The notes beneath the pieces are model-generated. The model was not told the DNA's origin. It worked only from the letters and a program-made list of their open reading frames with translations, and did no database searches. The translations under genes were made by a program, and so were the position numbers. Shown one piece after another: positions 8,380-16,583 of a DNA stretch of 46,281 nt (within the stretch, counting starts at the first letter, position 1; every line of letters starts with the position of its first letter). Location of the stretch: contig JAHABL010000013.1 of NCBI GenBank assembly GCA_018376445.1, positions 1 to 46,281 of the forward strand, written 5' to 3'. This DNA comes from Mycobacteriales bacterium (GTDB lineage Bacteria > Actinomycetota > Actinomycetes > Mycobacteriales > Mycobacteriaceae).

Positions 8380-11300
8380 CACAACTCCATCCCACGATCA
8401 CTCCGACGCTCGGAACGTGTCTGATTGAGATCATCGTGAGAACCGATGACGTACTCTTCCACTTTGGGCGTTTCTCCAGCGAGGAAACTATAACGGGACA
8501 CTGACGCATCACCACGGGTACGGTACTGTTCCTCCACCGTTTCCAGTCGGTCTTTCTCTGCCTTTGTCAGTGCGGCGGCGCTTTCTCCCAGCGACGTCAT
8601 GTAGTTCTCTGCTTGTTCAGGATTCCGCTGAATAGACTCTCGCGCTTGCGCAAACTTCATCTTCGCTTCCTTCTCAACTTGCATCCACTTCTGATTGCCA
8701 GAGCGAGTGTCGTTGACCCAAACTTTATCGAGGTTAATCTGCTTTTCTGCCGCAGCAGCCTTTACAAGAGCAAGGTTGTCACGCACTTTCTCTCGTTCTC
8801 TATCAGTCCGTCGCCCGAGCTGACTGACCATCTCCCGACCCGTCAGGTCGCTTACAACGGCATTCGCGCGCGCTGCATCGATTTCTCGCCGCGCATTCTC
8901 GATAGAGTCCCATTGAGTACGCTCAGGCAGGAGCTCACGTTGTTCGGTGAGGCGCTGTTCATACCACCCCACCTTCTCTTCATTTTCCGCGTAGAGTTCT
9001 TGCGCTGCCTTGCGCTCGTTACTTGTCGTAGATTTCTCTAGATCTTCTGCGATCTTGAGAGACGACTCTTTAAGCTCCACCAGTTTTTCTTCTGCATCAA
9101 GGTAAGAACGGATCTTGTCAGATACTTCGACTGTTTGTGCTGAATCTGCGGGAAGAGTGGGGATAAGAGGTGCAGCCTCCCACTCAGACTGCAGATCATG
9201 AAGGAAGTTACTATGCCTGGTGAGCGTATCCTGTTGAGTCTCTAGCCGCACGACCTCCATCTTGAGATCAACATCGCTAAGGGCGGCATAGGGATTATCG
9301 CTACCATACCGGAGTTGAGCAGTGAGCTTCTGCGCTTCACCAGCGTTTCGCTGGGCTTCACCAAGAAGGCTTTGATCGACGTATCGACCATCGGGCAGCG
9401 CGAACGTGTTATCGAAGGAACGCTCAATCTTTTCAGGTCGGCATTGTTTAACACATGCGACGAGATCGTTCGGCTGAAGCTCTCCGCTCCGTAGTTTCTC
9501 ATCGAGTCCAGGTTGTTGTTCCTGCACAGCTGCGTAGATACTCTCAACCGTTGCTCCCTTAGTAAGATGCCAGGACATCTCTTTAAGAAGTTTCTGACGT
9601 CCAGTACTATCCATACGGATTAGAGCAGCGTTGATGCCACGCGGAGCGGGGGTGGTGTTGAGCTGTCGCATAAGGTTGGGGTACTCGACAGACTCTTTAA
9701 GAAGTGTTGACAGTCCAGCAGCGGGAGACGAAAGGTATCCCAGGCCTTGAAGATTATCCCGTTGATACTTACGAACGGAAGACATTGCGTCATCAAGAGA
9801 GATGCCACGCTTTGCTAATTGCGCAACTGTGCTTATTAGAGCGTCATGAGCTTTAGCGTCGTTTTGAATCGCATTCACATTGAACTGAGAGAGACCATAG
9901 CGCCGGAGGTCATTATGCAGAAGTACTCCCCTAGCCCACTGTGTGAACAGTTCATTTTGCTGAGCAGCGAAGCGCTTTTGTGCATTGTCGAGGGAACGTT
10001 GTGTGGGTTGGACAAGCCGTAGGTCACTGAACTGACCGAGGTAGTAGTCTTTCCGTGCTGCTTCAAGTAGGGCTGCATCTTGTCCCGGATGAGAGGGTGG
10101 AAGAACCCAGGATCGCCCTTCCCGAAGGCTACTGGCGCTACCGAAAAGGTTGGATTGCGCGGTGAGGAAATACTCAAGAGGCTTGTTCGCTTTAGCTGCC
10201 TTGGACGTTACGCCTGAAATTCCAGTAAGGATCTTGAACTCATTGAAGACGTCTGCACCCGACTGGAGTCGCTTCGACGTTGCATTAATGAGTGTGGCTA
10301 GCTTGGTTTCATCAGGCGCTAAGATGGAGCGCTGTTGGTCTGTCAGATGGGTTTGAATAAGGTACTCCGCGTAATCTCGGAGAAGGATCTCCTGCTCGCG
10401 GGCAAATCGTTGAGCGGCCATATCGCGTGATAGATAGTCTTCAACCGATTCCACAACAGCGCCCGTTGCAGAGGGACTAGGGGTAGTGCGCGAGATGATG
10501 GCATCCATTACTTCATCGGGACCAGAGAAGTACCCGTTTTTCTCGTGTTCATCATCGAAGTCAATGCCAAGTAGTGTTGGTTCGCTAAAGAAGACTTCGT
10601 TGTTTTCTTTGCCTCGGGTGACGGAAACGTAGAGACGGTTGGAGGTAACGGTGTCGGGATTGAGAACGGCATAGGAGGTGTCAGTAGTCATCCCCTGGGC
10701 TTTATCGACAGTGAGGGCATAGCCCAGTACAACATTCCGGTTGCTATAAGCACGTGGGAGAGTGACCATGCGTCCGGGTTGATCGTGGCTTTCGACGATG
10801 AGTTTGCCGTCTTCAATGGAGCGTACTGTCCAAAGGTTACGATTGCGAACGCTCTCCTCCGGTGAGGTCCCGACCTTCTTGTTTAGCGTTGTCATTACAA
10901 CATCACCGACGTAAAGAGTTTCGCCACTATGTGTAGTCAGCGACTCTTTTTGAGTAGCGAGAGCGCCGAGTGACTGCTTGAACAGTTGGGCTTGCTTATT
11001 GAGTTCCCGAACGCTGTCATTGGTATCGGATAGGAGTAGAGAGTCCTTGCCTTCTTTAATGTCGTGGGCCCATTTCGCTACAGCCTCGTTTTGCATCATC
11101 TCGGTATCGCCAAGGTGGAGTCGTTCATGAGCGCGGTAAAACTCAGTCGCCTTTTTATCTCTTTCTCGAAGAAGAAGTGATGCACCAGCTTCTTCAGGAT
11201 CGCGGAAGCGGACAACGGTCTGCAGTTCGGGGCAATGCCACTTCTCCGCAATGGTGCGCAGAATACCTCCAGACTCTACGGCGTCTACCTGTCGAGGATC

Positions 11301-13391
11301 ACCGAGAAGACGAACCACAGCGCCACGCTGACGGGCAAGATCAACGATCTCAGAAAGTTCACGAGTCGAACTCATGCCTGCTTCATCGACGAGGAGCATC
11401 GTTCCCTGTCGAACAGGAATATCGAGATTATTTGCGCTGCGGACAAGAAGATCAGCAATGGTTGTGTGGCTAGTTCCTAGCTCAGCGCCAAGAATTTGCG
11501 CTGCAGCTGCAGAGGTTCCTAAAGCAACTACGTTCCGGCCAGATGCAATCCATGCATCAGAAACAGCACGCATAGCGGTGGTCTTACCGGTACCAGCGGG
11601 GCCGATCCCGCCAGCAACGAGGGTACCTGTTCCGGTGAAGTGATGAACAAGTTCACGTTGTTGATTATTGAGAGGATAGCCATTCTTCTCTTCAACTACG
11701 ACTATTGCTTTGTCTACTTGTTCTCGTGTTAGGACATCGGCAATGGGGCATTCGAGTCCATCAAACACATTCTTCTCTTGGAGGATAACTTCTGGTGAGG
11801 CATATTCTTGAGACATATGGGCATGGAAGATGCTTTCACCGTTAGTCTTTGTGAGCCTGCTCGTATCTACACTATGTGCTCTACCACTGGACGGTAAGGC
11901 AATGGCATAGTTCTCAAGCGCACCTTTAATGCAAAGTTGTTGGGCTTCCTTTCGTAGTTCTTCTGATTTGAAATGGCAGTATTGAAGCTCATAGTTAATA
12001 GCTGTATGAAGGTGGCCTATCCTCCAATGCGCTCTTTTTGCAGAGAGCTTCTTCAATGAGTTAGAGATGATCTCGTCTTTGTTAAACTCCTTCGGCGTAT
12101 AAAAAGTGTTCTGAAGTCCGAGCTTGAGATAGTTCTGCAGTTCTTCTTGAGTGGAGGGAATACCAAGAGTTCTACAGGCTTCTTGACTCCATTTGTCATT
12201 CAGTTCATTGAAGCTATGAGGAACTTCGTCTTTGGCTTGACGAGTCTCGATATTTGCTTGCTGCCGCAGTTGTAGCTTCAAAAGATCAGATGGTTCGCGT
12301 CCATACTTTTCTCGATACTCGGCATAGAGCTTCTGTGCTTGCTTCTCAATAGTCTGAGACCGCTTGGAAAATTGTTCAATGAGTACAGGATCAATACCAG
12401 CTATTTCTTGTACTGCCTGCTTATTTTTTCCGTGATCGATTGCGACAAAAGACACTCCTAGCGAGTTCCTGAGCTCGTTGGTGAGCACCGAATTATATTC
12501 AGATCCTGCTACCGCACTTAGGTTAAAGAGAGCACGACCGTCAAGAGCACGGTACTTCCCGTCAACACATAGAACTTTGTTGGAGATAACACAATGAGTG
12601 TGAAGATCCATATCTCCAGCTCGCGTGTCATAGTGCATGAACTTAGAAACGGTTATTCCCTCAGTATCAATTTGGATTCCGTTGTGTCCAGTTCGGGAGA
12701 ATGCCGCTTCTTTTTCAATGAGATTGATACAGTGATCGACGGCTTTATTGTGGGCAATTTCGATAGCCCGTCGGATCTCTTCATCACCTAGAGCCCATAG
12801 GACTGATATGGATTTAGAGGGAGAGAATGTGGCGTCGTATCCAGCAGTTGACGTGCGTGCACGTTTCTCTTCTGTCCAGATCCATCGTTCTACTTCGTGA
12901 GAATCTTCAGGGGGACGCCCAAATTTCTCGGTGAATTGTTTACGTCCAACCTTGATACCAATGTCAGATTCTTCTTCTTTAGTGAGAACTCGTCCTAACT
13001 CTTTCTCTGCACTATCGATTGCTTTACAGATATCTTCGATGACTCCGCCTCGGCGTGCTTCGTAGAGGGCGTACTTGTTTCCGAGGTACTGAGCCTTTTG
13101 TGCCTGCTCGAAGGACTTTCCTTCTGCGACGAGTTTTTCGATGTTCTCTTTGGAGTTTGGGTGCATTCCTTTCCCATAGAGAAAAGATATTTGTTCTTCG
13201 GTTATCTGGCCGGATAACCCAAGTGATTGCGCACCTTTGCCACACCATTGGCCGGGAGGCGTGCCATGCTCCCCGGCGTAGTAGTTACTCAGTGTCTGTC
13301 CTGGTTTTCGCTGAACGTCACCAGAGACAATGCTCTTCGTAAGGTATTGATAGCCTTTTCCTGCTGAAAGAACGTGCAGAGTCATGCCCAT
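8379..13391 (-). CDS. MobF-type conjugative relaxase-helicase (TraA/TrwC-like)
   Basis: 1,670 aa from the ATG at 13391, chosen because GGAGG lies 8 bp upstream and the protein then begins MGMTLHVLSAGKGYQYL, as actinobacterial TraA relaxases do. The N-terminal TrwC domain has the metal histidines in HYDTRAGDMDLHTHCV (H253, H264, H266) and tyrosines in GYQYL and NYYAGEHG. The superfamily-1 helicase follows, with Walker A GPAGTGKT (about 597-604), Walker B LLVDEAG (about 666-672) and later GYALTVDKAQG. The last 600 or so residues are charged and probably coiled coil. It nicks oriT, stays bound to the 5' end and unwinds the plasmid. An in-frame extension to 13715 is rejected because it crosses the low-complexity GT region. 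Confidence 0.93.
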   Translation of the reverse strand: MGMTLHVLSAGKGYQYLTKSIVSGDVQRKPGQTLSNYYAGEHGTPPGQWCGKGAQSLGLSGQITEEQISFLYGKGMHPNSKENIEKLVAEGKSFEQAQKAQYLGNKYALYEARRGGVIEDICKAIDSAEKELGRVLTKEEESDIGIKVGRKQFTEKFGRPPEDSHEVERWIWTEEKRARTSTAGYDATFSPSKSISVLWALGDEEIRRAIEIAHNKAVDHCINLIEKEAAFSRTGHNGIQIDTEGITVSKFMHYDTRAGDMDLHTHCVISNKVLCVDGKYRALDGRALFNLSAVAGSEYNSVLTNELRNSLGVSFVAIDHGKNKQAVQEIAGIDPVLIEQFSKRSQTIEKQAQKLYAEYREKYGREPSDLLKLQLRQQANIETRQAKDEVPHSFNELNDKWSQEACRTLGIPSTQEELQNYLKLGLQNTFYTPKEFNKDEIISNSLKKLSAKRAHWRIGHLHTAINYELQYCHFKSEELRKEAQQLCIKGALENYAIALPSSGRAHSVDTSRLTKTNGESIFHAHMSQEYASPEVILQEKNVFDGLECPIADVLTREQVDKAIVVVEEKNGYPLNNQQRELVHHFTGTGTLVAGGIGPAGTGKTTAMRAVSDAWIASGRNVVALGTSAAAAQILGAELGTSHTTIADLLVRSANNLDIPVRQGTMLLVDEAGMSSTRELSEIVDLARQRGAVVRLLGDPRQVDAVESGGILRTIAEKWHCPELQTVVRFRDPEEAGASLLLRERDKKATEFYRAHERLHLGDTEMMQNEAVAKWAHDIKEGKDSLLLSDTNDSVRELNKQAQLFKQSLGALATQKESLTTHSGETLYVGDVVMTTLNKKVGTSPEESVRNRNLWTVRSIEDGKLIVESHDQPGRMVTLPRAYSNRNVVLGYALTVDKAQGMTTDTSYAVLNPDTVTSNRLYVSVTRGKENNEVFFSEPTLLGIDFDDEHEKNGYFSGPDEVMDAIISRTTPSPSATGAVVESVEDYLSRDMAAQRFAREQEILLRDYAEYLIQTHLTDQQRSILAPDETKLATLINATSKRLQSGADVFNEFKILTGISGVTSKAAKANKPLEYFLTAQSNLFGSASSLREGRSWVLPPSHPGQDAALLEAARKDYYLGQFSDLRLVQPTQRSLDNAQKRFAAQQNELFTQWARGVLLHNDLRRYGLSQFNVNAIQNDAKAHDALISTVAQLAKRGISLDDAMSSVRKYQRDNLQGLGYLSSPAAGLSTLLKESVEYPNLMRQLNTTPAPRGINAALIRMDSTGRQKLLKEMSWHLTKGATVESIYAAVQEQQPGLDEKLRSGELQPNDLVACVKQCRPEKIERSFDNTFALPDGRYVDQSLLGEAQRNAGEAQKLTAQLRYGSDNPYAALSDVDLKMEVVRLETQQDTLTRHSNFLHDLQSEWEAAPLIPTLPADSAQTVEVSDKIRSYLDAEEKLVELKESSLKIAEDLEKSTTSNERKAAQELYAENEEKVGWYEQRLTEQRELLPERTQWDSIENARREIDAARANAVVSDLTGREMVSQLGRRTDREREKVRDNLALVKAAAAEKQINLDKVWVNDTRSGNQKWMQVEKEAKMKFAQARESIQRNPEQAENYMTSLGESAAALTKAEKDRLETVEEQYRTRGDASVSRYSFLAGETPKVEEYVIGSHDDLNQTRSERRSDRGMEL

Positions 13392-13447
13392 AACTCTGCC
13401 CTCCTTCAGAAAAAACTGGCCAAATTTTTTCTTTCTAGCTTTAGCGT

Positions 13448-13480
13448 ACACCATTCGCAGCATTTTGCTGCAATAGGTGT
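13448..13480. other. Nested inverted repeat upstream of the relaxase: oriT candidate
   Basis: ACACC (13448-13452) pairs with GGTGT (13476-13480). Inside, GCAGC (13457-13461) pairs with GCTGC (13467-13471) around ATTTT. The hairpin is 57 bp upstream of the relaxase start and next to a strikingly G/T-rich plus strand (13481-13617). MobF oriTs usually lie beside the relaxase or accessory gene and contain such repeats near nic. I cannot identify the nic site itself. Confidence 0.4.
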
Positions 13481-13617
13481 GAAGGGGTTTGTTTTTGAGG
13501 TTTTGGAGAAGGGTATGTGTGGAGTGATTGTGCAGGTAGTGAATGGTTTTGTATGTATTGGCGTGTTCGTGTGGGTATTGTTGTTGTGTCATTGTTGTTT
13601 TGTTGATTGGTGGACTG

Positions 13618-13947
13618 ATGGCGAAAAGTAAGGTTTCTAGTGCTTCGGCTTCTCGGATTAATGCGCTGATTGCTAAGCAGCGCGAGGAGCTCGAAAACAA
13701 GGAGAAGCGACTCACTGAGTTGTTGGCGTCTGGTGAGGAACTTCAATCTGCGGTTGATCGTTTTTCGGAGGCTTTCGAGACGGTTAAGCAGGCTGATGGT
13801 TTTAAGGTTGCGGAGATTGAGGAACTAACAGGTTTTCCTGCGGCGGTTCTTCGTATTGTGACTCGGGCGAAGAGTTCTTCTGTGGGTGCCTCTGCGGAGT
13901 CTGATGGCTCTGAGGACTCGGCAAGCGCGGCGGGTGATGCTGTCTAG
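13618..13947 (+). CDS. Small coiled-coil protein divergent from the relaxase (relaxosome accessory candidate)
   Basis: 109 aa. The N-terminal two thirds is heptad-like (RINALIAKQREELENKEKRLTELLASGEELQSAVDRF, read in parts), followed by VAEIEELTGFPAAVLRIV, which resembles a small helix-turn-helix, and an acidic Ser/Asp tail. The start at 13618 is preferred over a frame back to 13543 that would translate the GT-rich oriT-like region. It lies divergent from the relaxase, the usual place for oriT-binding accessory proteins such as TrwA or TraY, but there is no sequence resemblance that I can claim. A very strong terminator follows. Confidence 0.65.
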   Translation: MAKSKVSSASASRINALIAKQREELENKEKRLTELLASGEELQSAVDRFSEAFETVKQADGFKVAEIEELTGFPAAVLRIVTRAKSSSVGASAESDGSEDSASAAGDAV

Positions 13948-13980
13948 GATTTAGCCCTTGCCGCGTTTGGCGCTCGCATG

Positions 13981-14018
13981 ATGAAGGAGCCTCCGGTTGT
14001 TACCGGAGGCTCCTTCAT
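13981..14018 (+). terminator. Strong intrinsic terminator
   Basis: A perfect 17-bp stem (ATGAAGGAGCCTCCGGT at 13981-13997, its complement at 14002-14018) with loop TGTT, followed by TTTTTATT. It ends the plus-strand gene at 13618 and may also act on the convergent minus-strand gene at 14041. Confidence 0.93.
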
Positions 14019-14040
14019 TTTTATTGTTGGTGTGTGGATG

Positions 14041-14412
14041 TTAGTCGATGATCCACTCTGCTTCTTCGTAGCCTGGTGTGGCGCCGATGAGGAGTTTTTC
14101 AGCTCGGTTAAGCATGACGCGGATGTGGTCGGGAATGCTGTCATCGCTGAGGTCGGTTTGATAGAAGTAGGAGTCGATGGCTTTGATGAATTGGAAAATG
14201 TTGAGGTTGTACCATATGGCGTTGTTGAACGTGCATGGGGTACATTCGTCGTCGGGTGCGCCGTTGGCTCGGTAGTTGAGTGCTTTCAGTTCGTTGGCTA
14301 GTTCGCGGTCGCTGTAGCCACGGCTGTAGGTGGTTCGTGCGCAATGGTCGGCATACTTGATGGCAATTGCCACAGTCGTGATGTGGTTGTCGGAAAGAAT
14401 GCAGCTGCTCAT
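14041..14412 (-). CDS. Leading-region protein, unknown
   Basis: 123 aa from the ATG at 14412, which has AGGAGA six bases upstream. The frame extends further upstream to 14580, but that stretch lies in the large palindrome and has no ribosome site. The protein is soluble and mildly acidic, with LKALNYRANGAP and FIKAIDSYFYQTDL. The layout (short helical domain, NYR motif, aromatic YFYQ segment) recalls an uncharacterised accessory family widespread on plasmids and phages, but I cannot name it. It is the first gene beyond the oriT candidate and lies directly downstream of the 247-nt palindrome. That is the position where early-entry, single-strand-expressed genes are found. Confidence 0.65.
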   Translation of the reverse strand: MSSCILSDNHITTVAIAIKYADHCARTTYSRGYSDRELANELKALNYRANGAPDDECTPCTFNNAIWYNLNIFQFIKAIDSYFYQTDLSDDSIPDHIRVMLNRAEKLLIGATPGYEEAEWIID

Positions 14413-14468
14413 GTTGATCTCCTGTCGAGGTTGGTCTCCCGGAGGTGGGGAGAGTTGTTCATTTTTTT

Positions 14469-14715
14469 GTTTTTCCTGATATAAGCGAATGACAGGGCTC
14501 AAAGGACGGAGTGCAAGTCCACGTACTGGCTGACGTGAAAAGTTTTCCAAGGAAATAAGCGTGTCCGTTATGTTCTTCACGGTGGCGGTATGCCGCTGTG
14601 AAGAACATGGTGTGACGGCACGCGCCGCAGGAAAAGTTTTCGGCGGCGGACAGCGCCGTAAGGCGGTGGACTTGCGCGGAGGACGACAGCCCCATAATGA
14701 AGCGTCAGGAAAAAC
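14469..14715. repeat. 247-nt imperfect palindrome (single-stranded promoter or priming site candidate)
   Basis: Paired blocks nest around a centre near 14590: GTTTTTCCTGA (14469-14479) with TCAGGAAAAAC (14705-14715); GCAAGTCCAC (14513-14522) with GTGGACTTGC (14666-14675); GAAAAGTTTTCC (14537-14548) with GGAAAAGTTTTC (14630-14641, 11 of 12); ATGTTCTTCAC (14570-14580) with GTGAAGAACAT (14598-14608). Blocks between these also match partly. As single strand this folds into one long interrupted hairpin immediately upstream of the gene at 14412. I find no open reading frame with a ribosome site in it. Confidence 0.85.
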
Positions 14716-14721
14716 AAAGAA

Positions 14722-15187
14722 GAGATACGGCTCCTGCCGTATCTCGTTTCTGCTCGTCCCGTAGGGTCGAGTCCGCTTCGCCCGTCATCTCTAGAAGAGA
14801 TGAGGGCCGCCGCGATTGTGGGTAAGGATAAAAGCCGTGAGGCGTTCATCCTTATCCACATGAAGCGCACACCTAAGGTGACTGTTCGCTTCTTTCTTTC
14901 TCCAACCTTTGGGGCGGTGGGGCGGGTATAGAGCTCGCCACCCCGCTGGCGAGCAAAGGTGAGTTCTCGTTCCCCTGTGGCCGCCTGACACTCCCCCAAA
15001 GTGTCGGGCGGTTACAGGGGTTTATCGTGAGCCGCGAGCGTGGGCGGTCTGGGAAGACCCGACACACCTAACGCAAGATAACGGGGCCAACGCAACAGTC
15101 GGGGCTTCCCAGCTTCGACCACCCCAACACAATGATGAGTCGCGCTAAAGGGGGGTGGCCGTCCGCTCTGAGCGGGCGGCCACCCCC
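14722..15187. repeat. Non-coding hairpin island 1
   Basis: A gene-free stretch with successive inverted repeats: 14722-14745 (10-bp perfect stem), 14786-14802, 14817-14860 (12 of 13 pairs, holding a perfect DnaA box TTATCCACA at 14852-14860), 14862-14892 with CACCT/AGGTG inside, 14905-14960 (ACCTTTG/CAAAGGT around the 8-bp stem at 14933-14954), 14972-15020 (CCCCTGT/ACAGGGG around an inner stem), 15046-15059 and 15151-15187 (11-bp stem GGGGGTGGCCG). I see no gene here. Confidence 0.8.
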
Positions 15188-15246
15188 TCCCCTAGATCGC
15201 TTTCTGGTGTCGGTAGGTGCTTGTGTAGTTGAGTGAAAATAGAGTG

Positions 15247-15275
15247 CGTCCCCAGCACGTGGGGTGCTGGGGACG
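15247..15275 (-). terminator. Hairpin terminator for the gene at 15280
   Basis: A perfect 12-bp stem, CGTCCCCAGCAC (15247-15258) with its complement (15264-15275), loop of 5. On the minus strand it lies 4 bp after the stop of the gene at 15280 and is followed by a short T-containing run. Confidence 0.75.
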
Positions 15276-15279
15276 ATGA

Positions 15280-15672
15280 CTAGGCGAGAACGTAGGGGGC
15301 GTTTTCGTAGTCGTTAGTGTGAGTGAGATAGCACTCTAGCTCGTAGGTGAAATAGTCTGCGAATGAGAGATTCCAGTCCTCGGGGTCGGCGTCGTGAACT
15401 TCCCTCTTGTACTCGTCTAGTGCCTTGAGAATCTCCATGCGTGTGAACTGTCGCGTGGTCACTGGGCAGTAGGTGAATTGTTCGGCCTTAGCAGGGTCAT
15501 CATAGGTCGCCGTGAATTGCATCAAGTAGAGTTTGCGGGCAGCGGCTGTGGGGGTGAGGGGTGCCGGGTCGTTCTTGTCGATGTCGAGTGCAAAGAAATT
15601 CCGGTAGTCGATGCCATGGGCGTCGGCGTAATAAACGAGAGTGCTCACGTGACTTGGGGGTAGGTGGTACAT
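15280..15672 (-). CDS. Acidic leading-region protein, unknown
   Basis: 130 aa, soluble, rich in Asp/Glu and aromatic residues (MYHLPPSHVSTLVYYADAHG, DIDKNDPAP, DADPEDWNLSFADYFTYELECY). The ribosome site AAAGGGA lies 8 bases before the ATG at 15672. It is the second gene of a two-gene unit with 15725. The short gap between them carries the CGGTCTGCGACCG hairpin that elsewhere follows the regulated promoter. Acidic composition and position next to an ArdC-like gene would suit an anti-restriction or other anti-defence protein. That is inference; I recognise no family. Confidence 0.65.
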   Translation of the reverse strand: MYHLPPSHVSTLVYYADAHGIDYRNFFALDIDKNDPAPLTPTAAARKLYLMQFTATYDDPAKAEQFTYCPVTTRQFTRMEILKALDEYKREVHDADPEDWNLSFADYFTYELECYLTHTNDYENAPYVLA

Positions 15673-15698
15673 GGTGGGTGTCCCTTTCTGGTGTGGTG

Positions 15699-15711
15699 CG
15701 GTCTGCGACCG
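15699..15711 (-). repeat. Intercistronic copy of the 5'-leader hairpin
   Basis: CGGTCTGCGACCG, a 5-bp stem with a 3-base loop. It is the same element found in the leaders behind the regulated promoters at 15989, 16584, 18410 and 19926. Here it stands between two genes with no promoter of its own. Its retention suggests a role in the RNA (stability, processing or translation) and not in transcription initiation. Confidence 0.7.
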
Positions 15712-15724
15712 GCTTTCTTAGTTG

Positions 15725-15964
15725 TTAGGCAAGATATTTTTCGATGAAGTCAGGGAGTTGGCTGGGGGTGATGGGGTGCGCCTTGGGGGTGATTTCCTCG
15801 TGAACAAGTTCGGCGTTGCCTCCATTGCGGAAGGAGTTCACGCGGTAGGCGATGTAGTCGCCACGAGAGATAGCGCTGATGACTCCCACGAACTCTTCTC
15901 CGTCTTTGACAAGGCAGGTGAACTCGGGGGTGTAGTTGCCGATGATTTTGAATGTGAGTGACAT
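15725..15964 (-). CDS. Small leading-region protein, unknown
   Basis: 79 aa. Predicted strands at the N terminus (LTFKIIGNYTPEFTCLVKDGEEFVG) and a C-terminal helix (PSQLPDFIEKYLA). The ribosome site GGGAGA lies upstream of the ATG at 15964. It is transcribed from the palindrome-bearing promoter at 16022-16050 and followed by 15280. I recognise no family. A small alpha/beta protein in an antirestriction neighbourhood is all that can be said. Confidence 0.6.
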   Translation of the reverse strand: MSLTFKIIGNYTPEFTCLVKDGEEFVGVISAISRGDYIAYRVNSFRNGGNAELVHEEITPKAHPITPSQLPDFIEKYLA

Positions 15965-15988
15965 GGTTTCTCCCTCATTGTTGATGTG

Positions 15989-16050
15989 CGGTCTGTGACC
16001 GGCTTTCCTTTGTACTCTTCTAGTATATACTTTCCCGATCGGGAACGCAA
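15989..16050 (-). promoter_or_regulatory. Regulated promoter copy 1 with operator and leader hairpin
   Basis: On the minus strand: -35 TTGCGT (16045-16050), a 17-bp spacer, -10 TATACT (16022-16027). The perfect palindrome TTCCCGATCGGGAA (16032-16045) lies in the spacer and touches the -35. The leader hairpin CGGTCTGTGACCG is at 15989-16001. It drives 15725 and then 15280. Confidence 0.85.
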
Positions 16051-16091
16051 CAGGTCAGAGCACTTTTTTGAAGTTTTTTTCGATATAAAGA

Positions 16092-16121
16092 AACTCACTC
16101 CCGCTGGCGCGGGAGTGAGTT
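16092..16121 (-). terminator. Hairpin terminator for the gene at 16149
   Basis: A perfect 13-bp stem (AACTCACTCCCGC at 16092-16104, complement at 16109-16121) with loop TGGC. Reading on the minus strand it follows the stop of 16149 by about 27 bp and is followed by TTTCTTT. Confidence 0.85.
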
Positions 16122-16148
16122 CAACGAAGATAAGCAACTGTGTTGCTT

Positions 16149-16556
16149 CTAGAGATTAAACGTCGGGGTGCCGATGTGGACGGGGCGGCGGGTCTTACGA
16201 GGTGCGGGGCTGGCGGGGGTGTCGTCGTTATATTCGGCAAGGAGAGCTTCATGTAGTCCAGGCAGCGTAGCCAGATCCATGAGAATGTAGACCGCCGTCT
16301 GATGGTCGTTGGCTTCGGTTTCGTCGCCGTCCCATACAGTCCACGTAACATTAGAGACTTTCCACGCCACCTCTTCGTTAGGGTTGTCGATGAGGTACCC
16401 GTAGTCGCGCGGGTTGGTCATTTCGTAGCTCATGCATTCGGCAAGCATTTCGACGGATTCGCGGGCGGCGGGGTTGTAGGCGATCTCCTGGCGGAGGATG
16501 TCGAGAAACTGGGGGTAGTCCTCTTGCATGATCTGCAGGGCGGTGGGGGTGGTCAT
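16149..16556 (-). CDS. Acidic leading-region protein, unknown
   Basis: 135 aa from the ATG at 16556 (AAAGGA eight bases upstream). The longer frame to 16643 would read through the promoter. Acidic core (MLAECMSYEMTNPRDYGYLIDNPNEEVAWKV, read in parts; VWDGDETEANDHQ), with a basic Pro/Arg tail (PRKTRRPVHIG). It is transcribed alone from promoter copy 2. Its leader and ribosome site are almost base-for-base those of the ArdC-like gene, so the two should be co-expressed. An anti-defence function is possible by position; no family is recognised. Confidence 0.65.
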   Translation of the reverse strand: MTTPTALQIMQEDYPQFLDILRQEIAYNPAARESVEMLAECMSYEMTNPRDYGYLIDNPNEEVAWKVSNVTWTVWDGDETEANDHQTAVYILMDLATLPGLHEALLAEYNDDTPASPAPRKTRRPVHIGTPTFNL

Positions 16557-16583
16557 GGTGGGTGTCCTTTTGCTGGTGGTGTG

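Noticed and set aside
13392..13715. N-terminal extension of the relaxase by 108 codons
   Set aside because: The extra frame translates the oriT-like hairpin and GT-rich stretch, has no ribosome site, and family members begin at the MTLHVLSAG-type sequence; GGAGG fits the ATG at 13391.
14577..15067. Overlapping open frames within the palindrome and hairpin island 1
   Set aside because: They follow the inverted repeats, overlap each other in several frames, lack ribosome sites and give Arg/Pro-rich low-complexity products.
14722..15275. tRNA or rRNA genes, or integron attC sites, among the hairpins
   Set aside because: No cloverleaf with CCA-end and TpsiC-like arm was found, stems are perfect without the attC bulges or GTT core sites, and there is no integron integrase.
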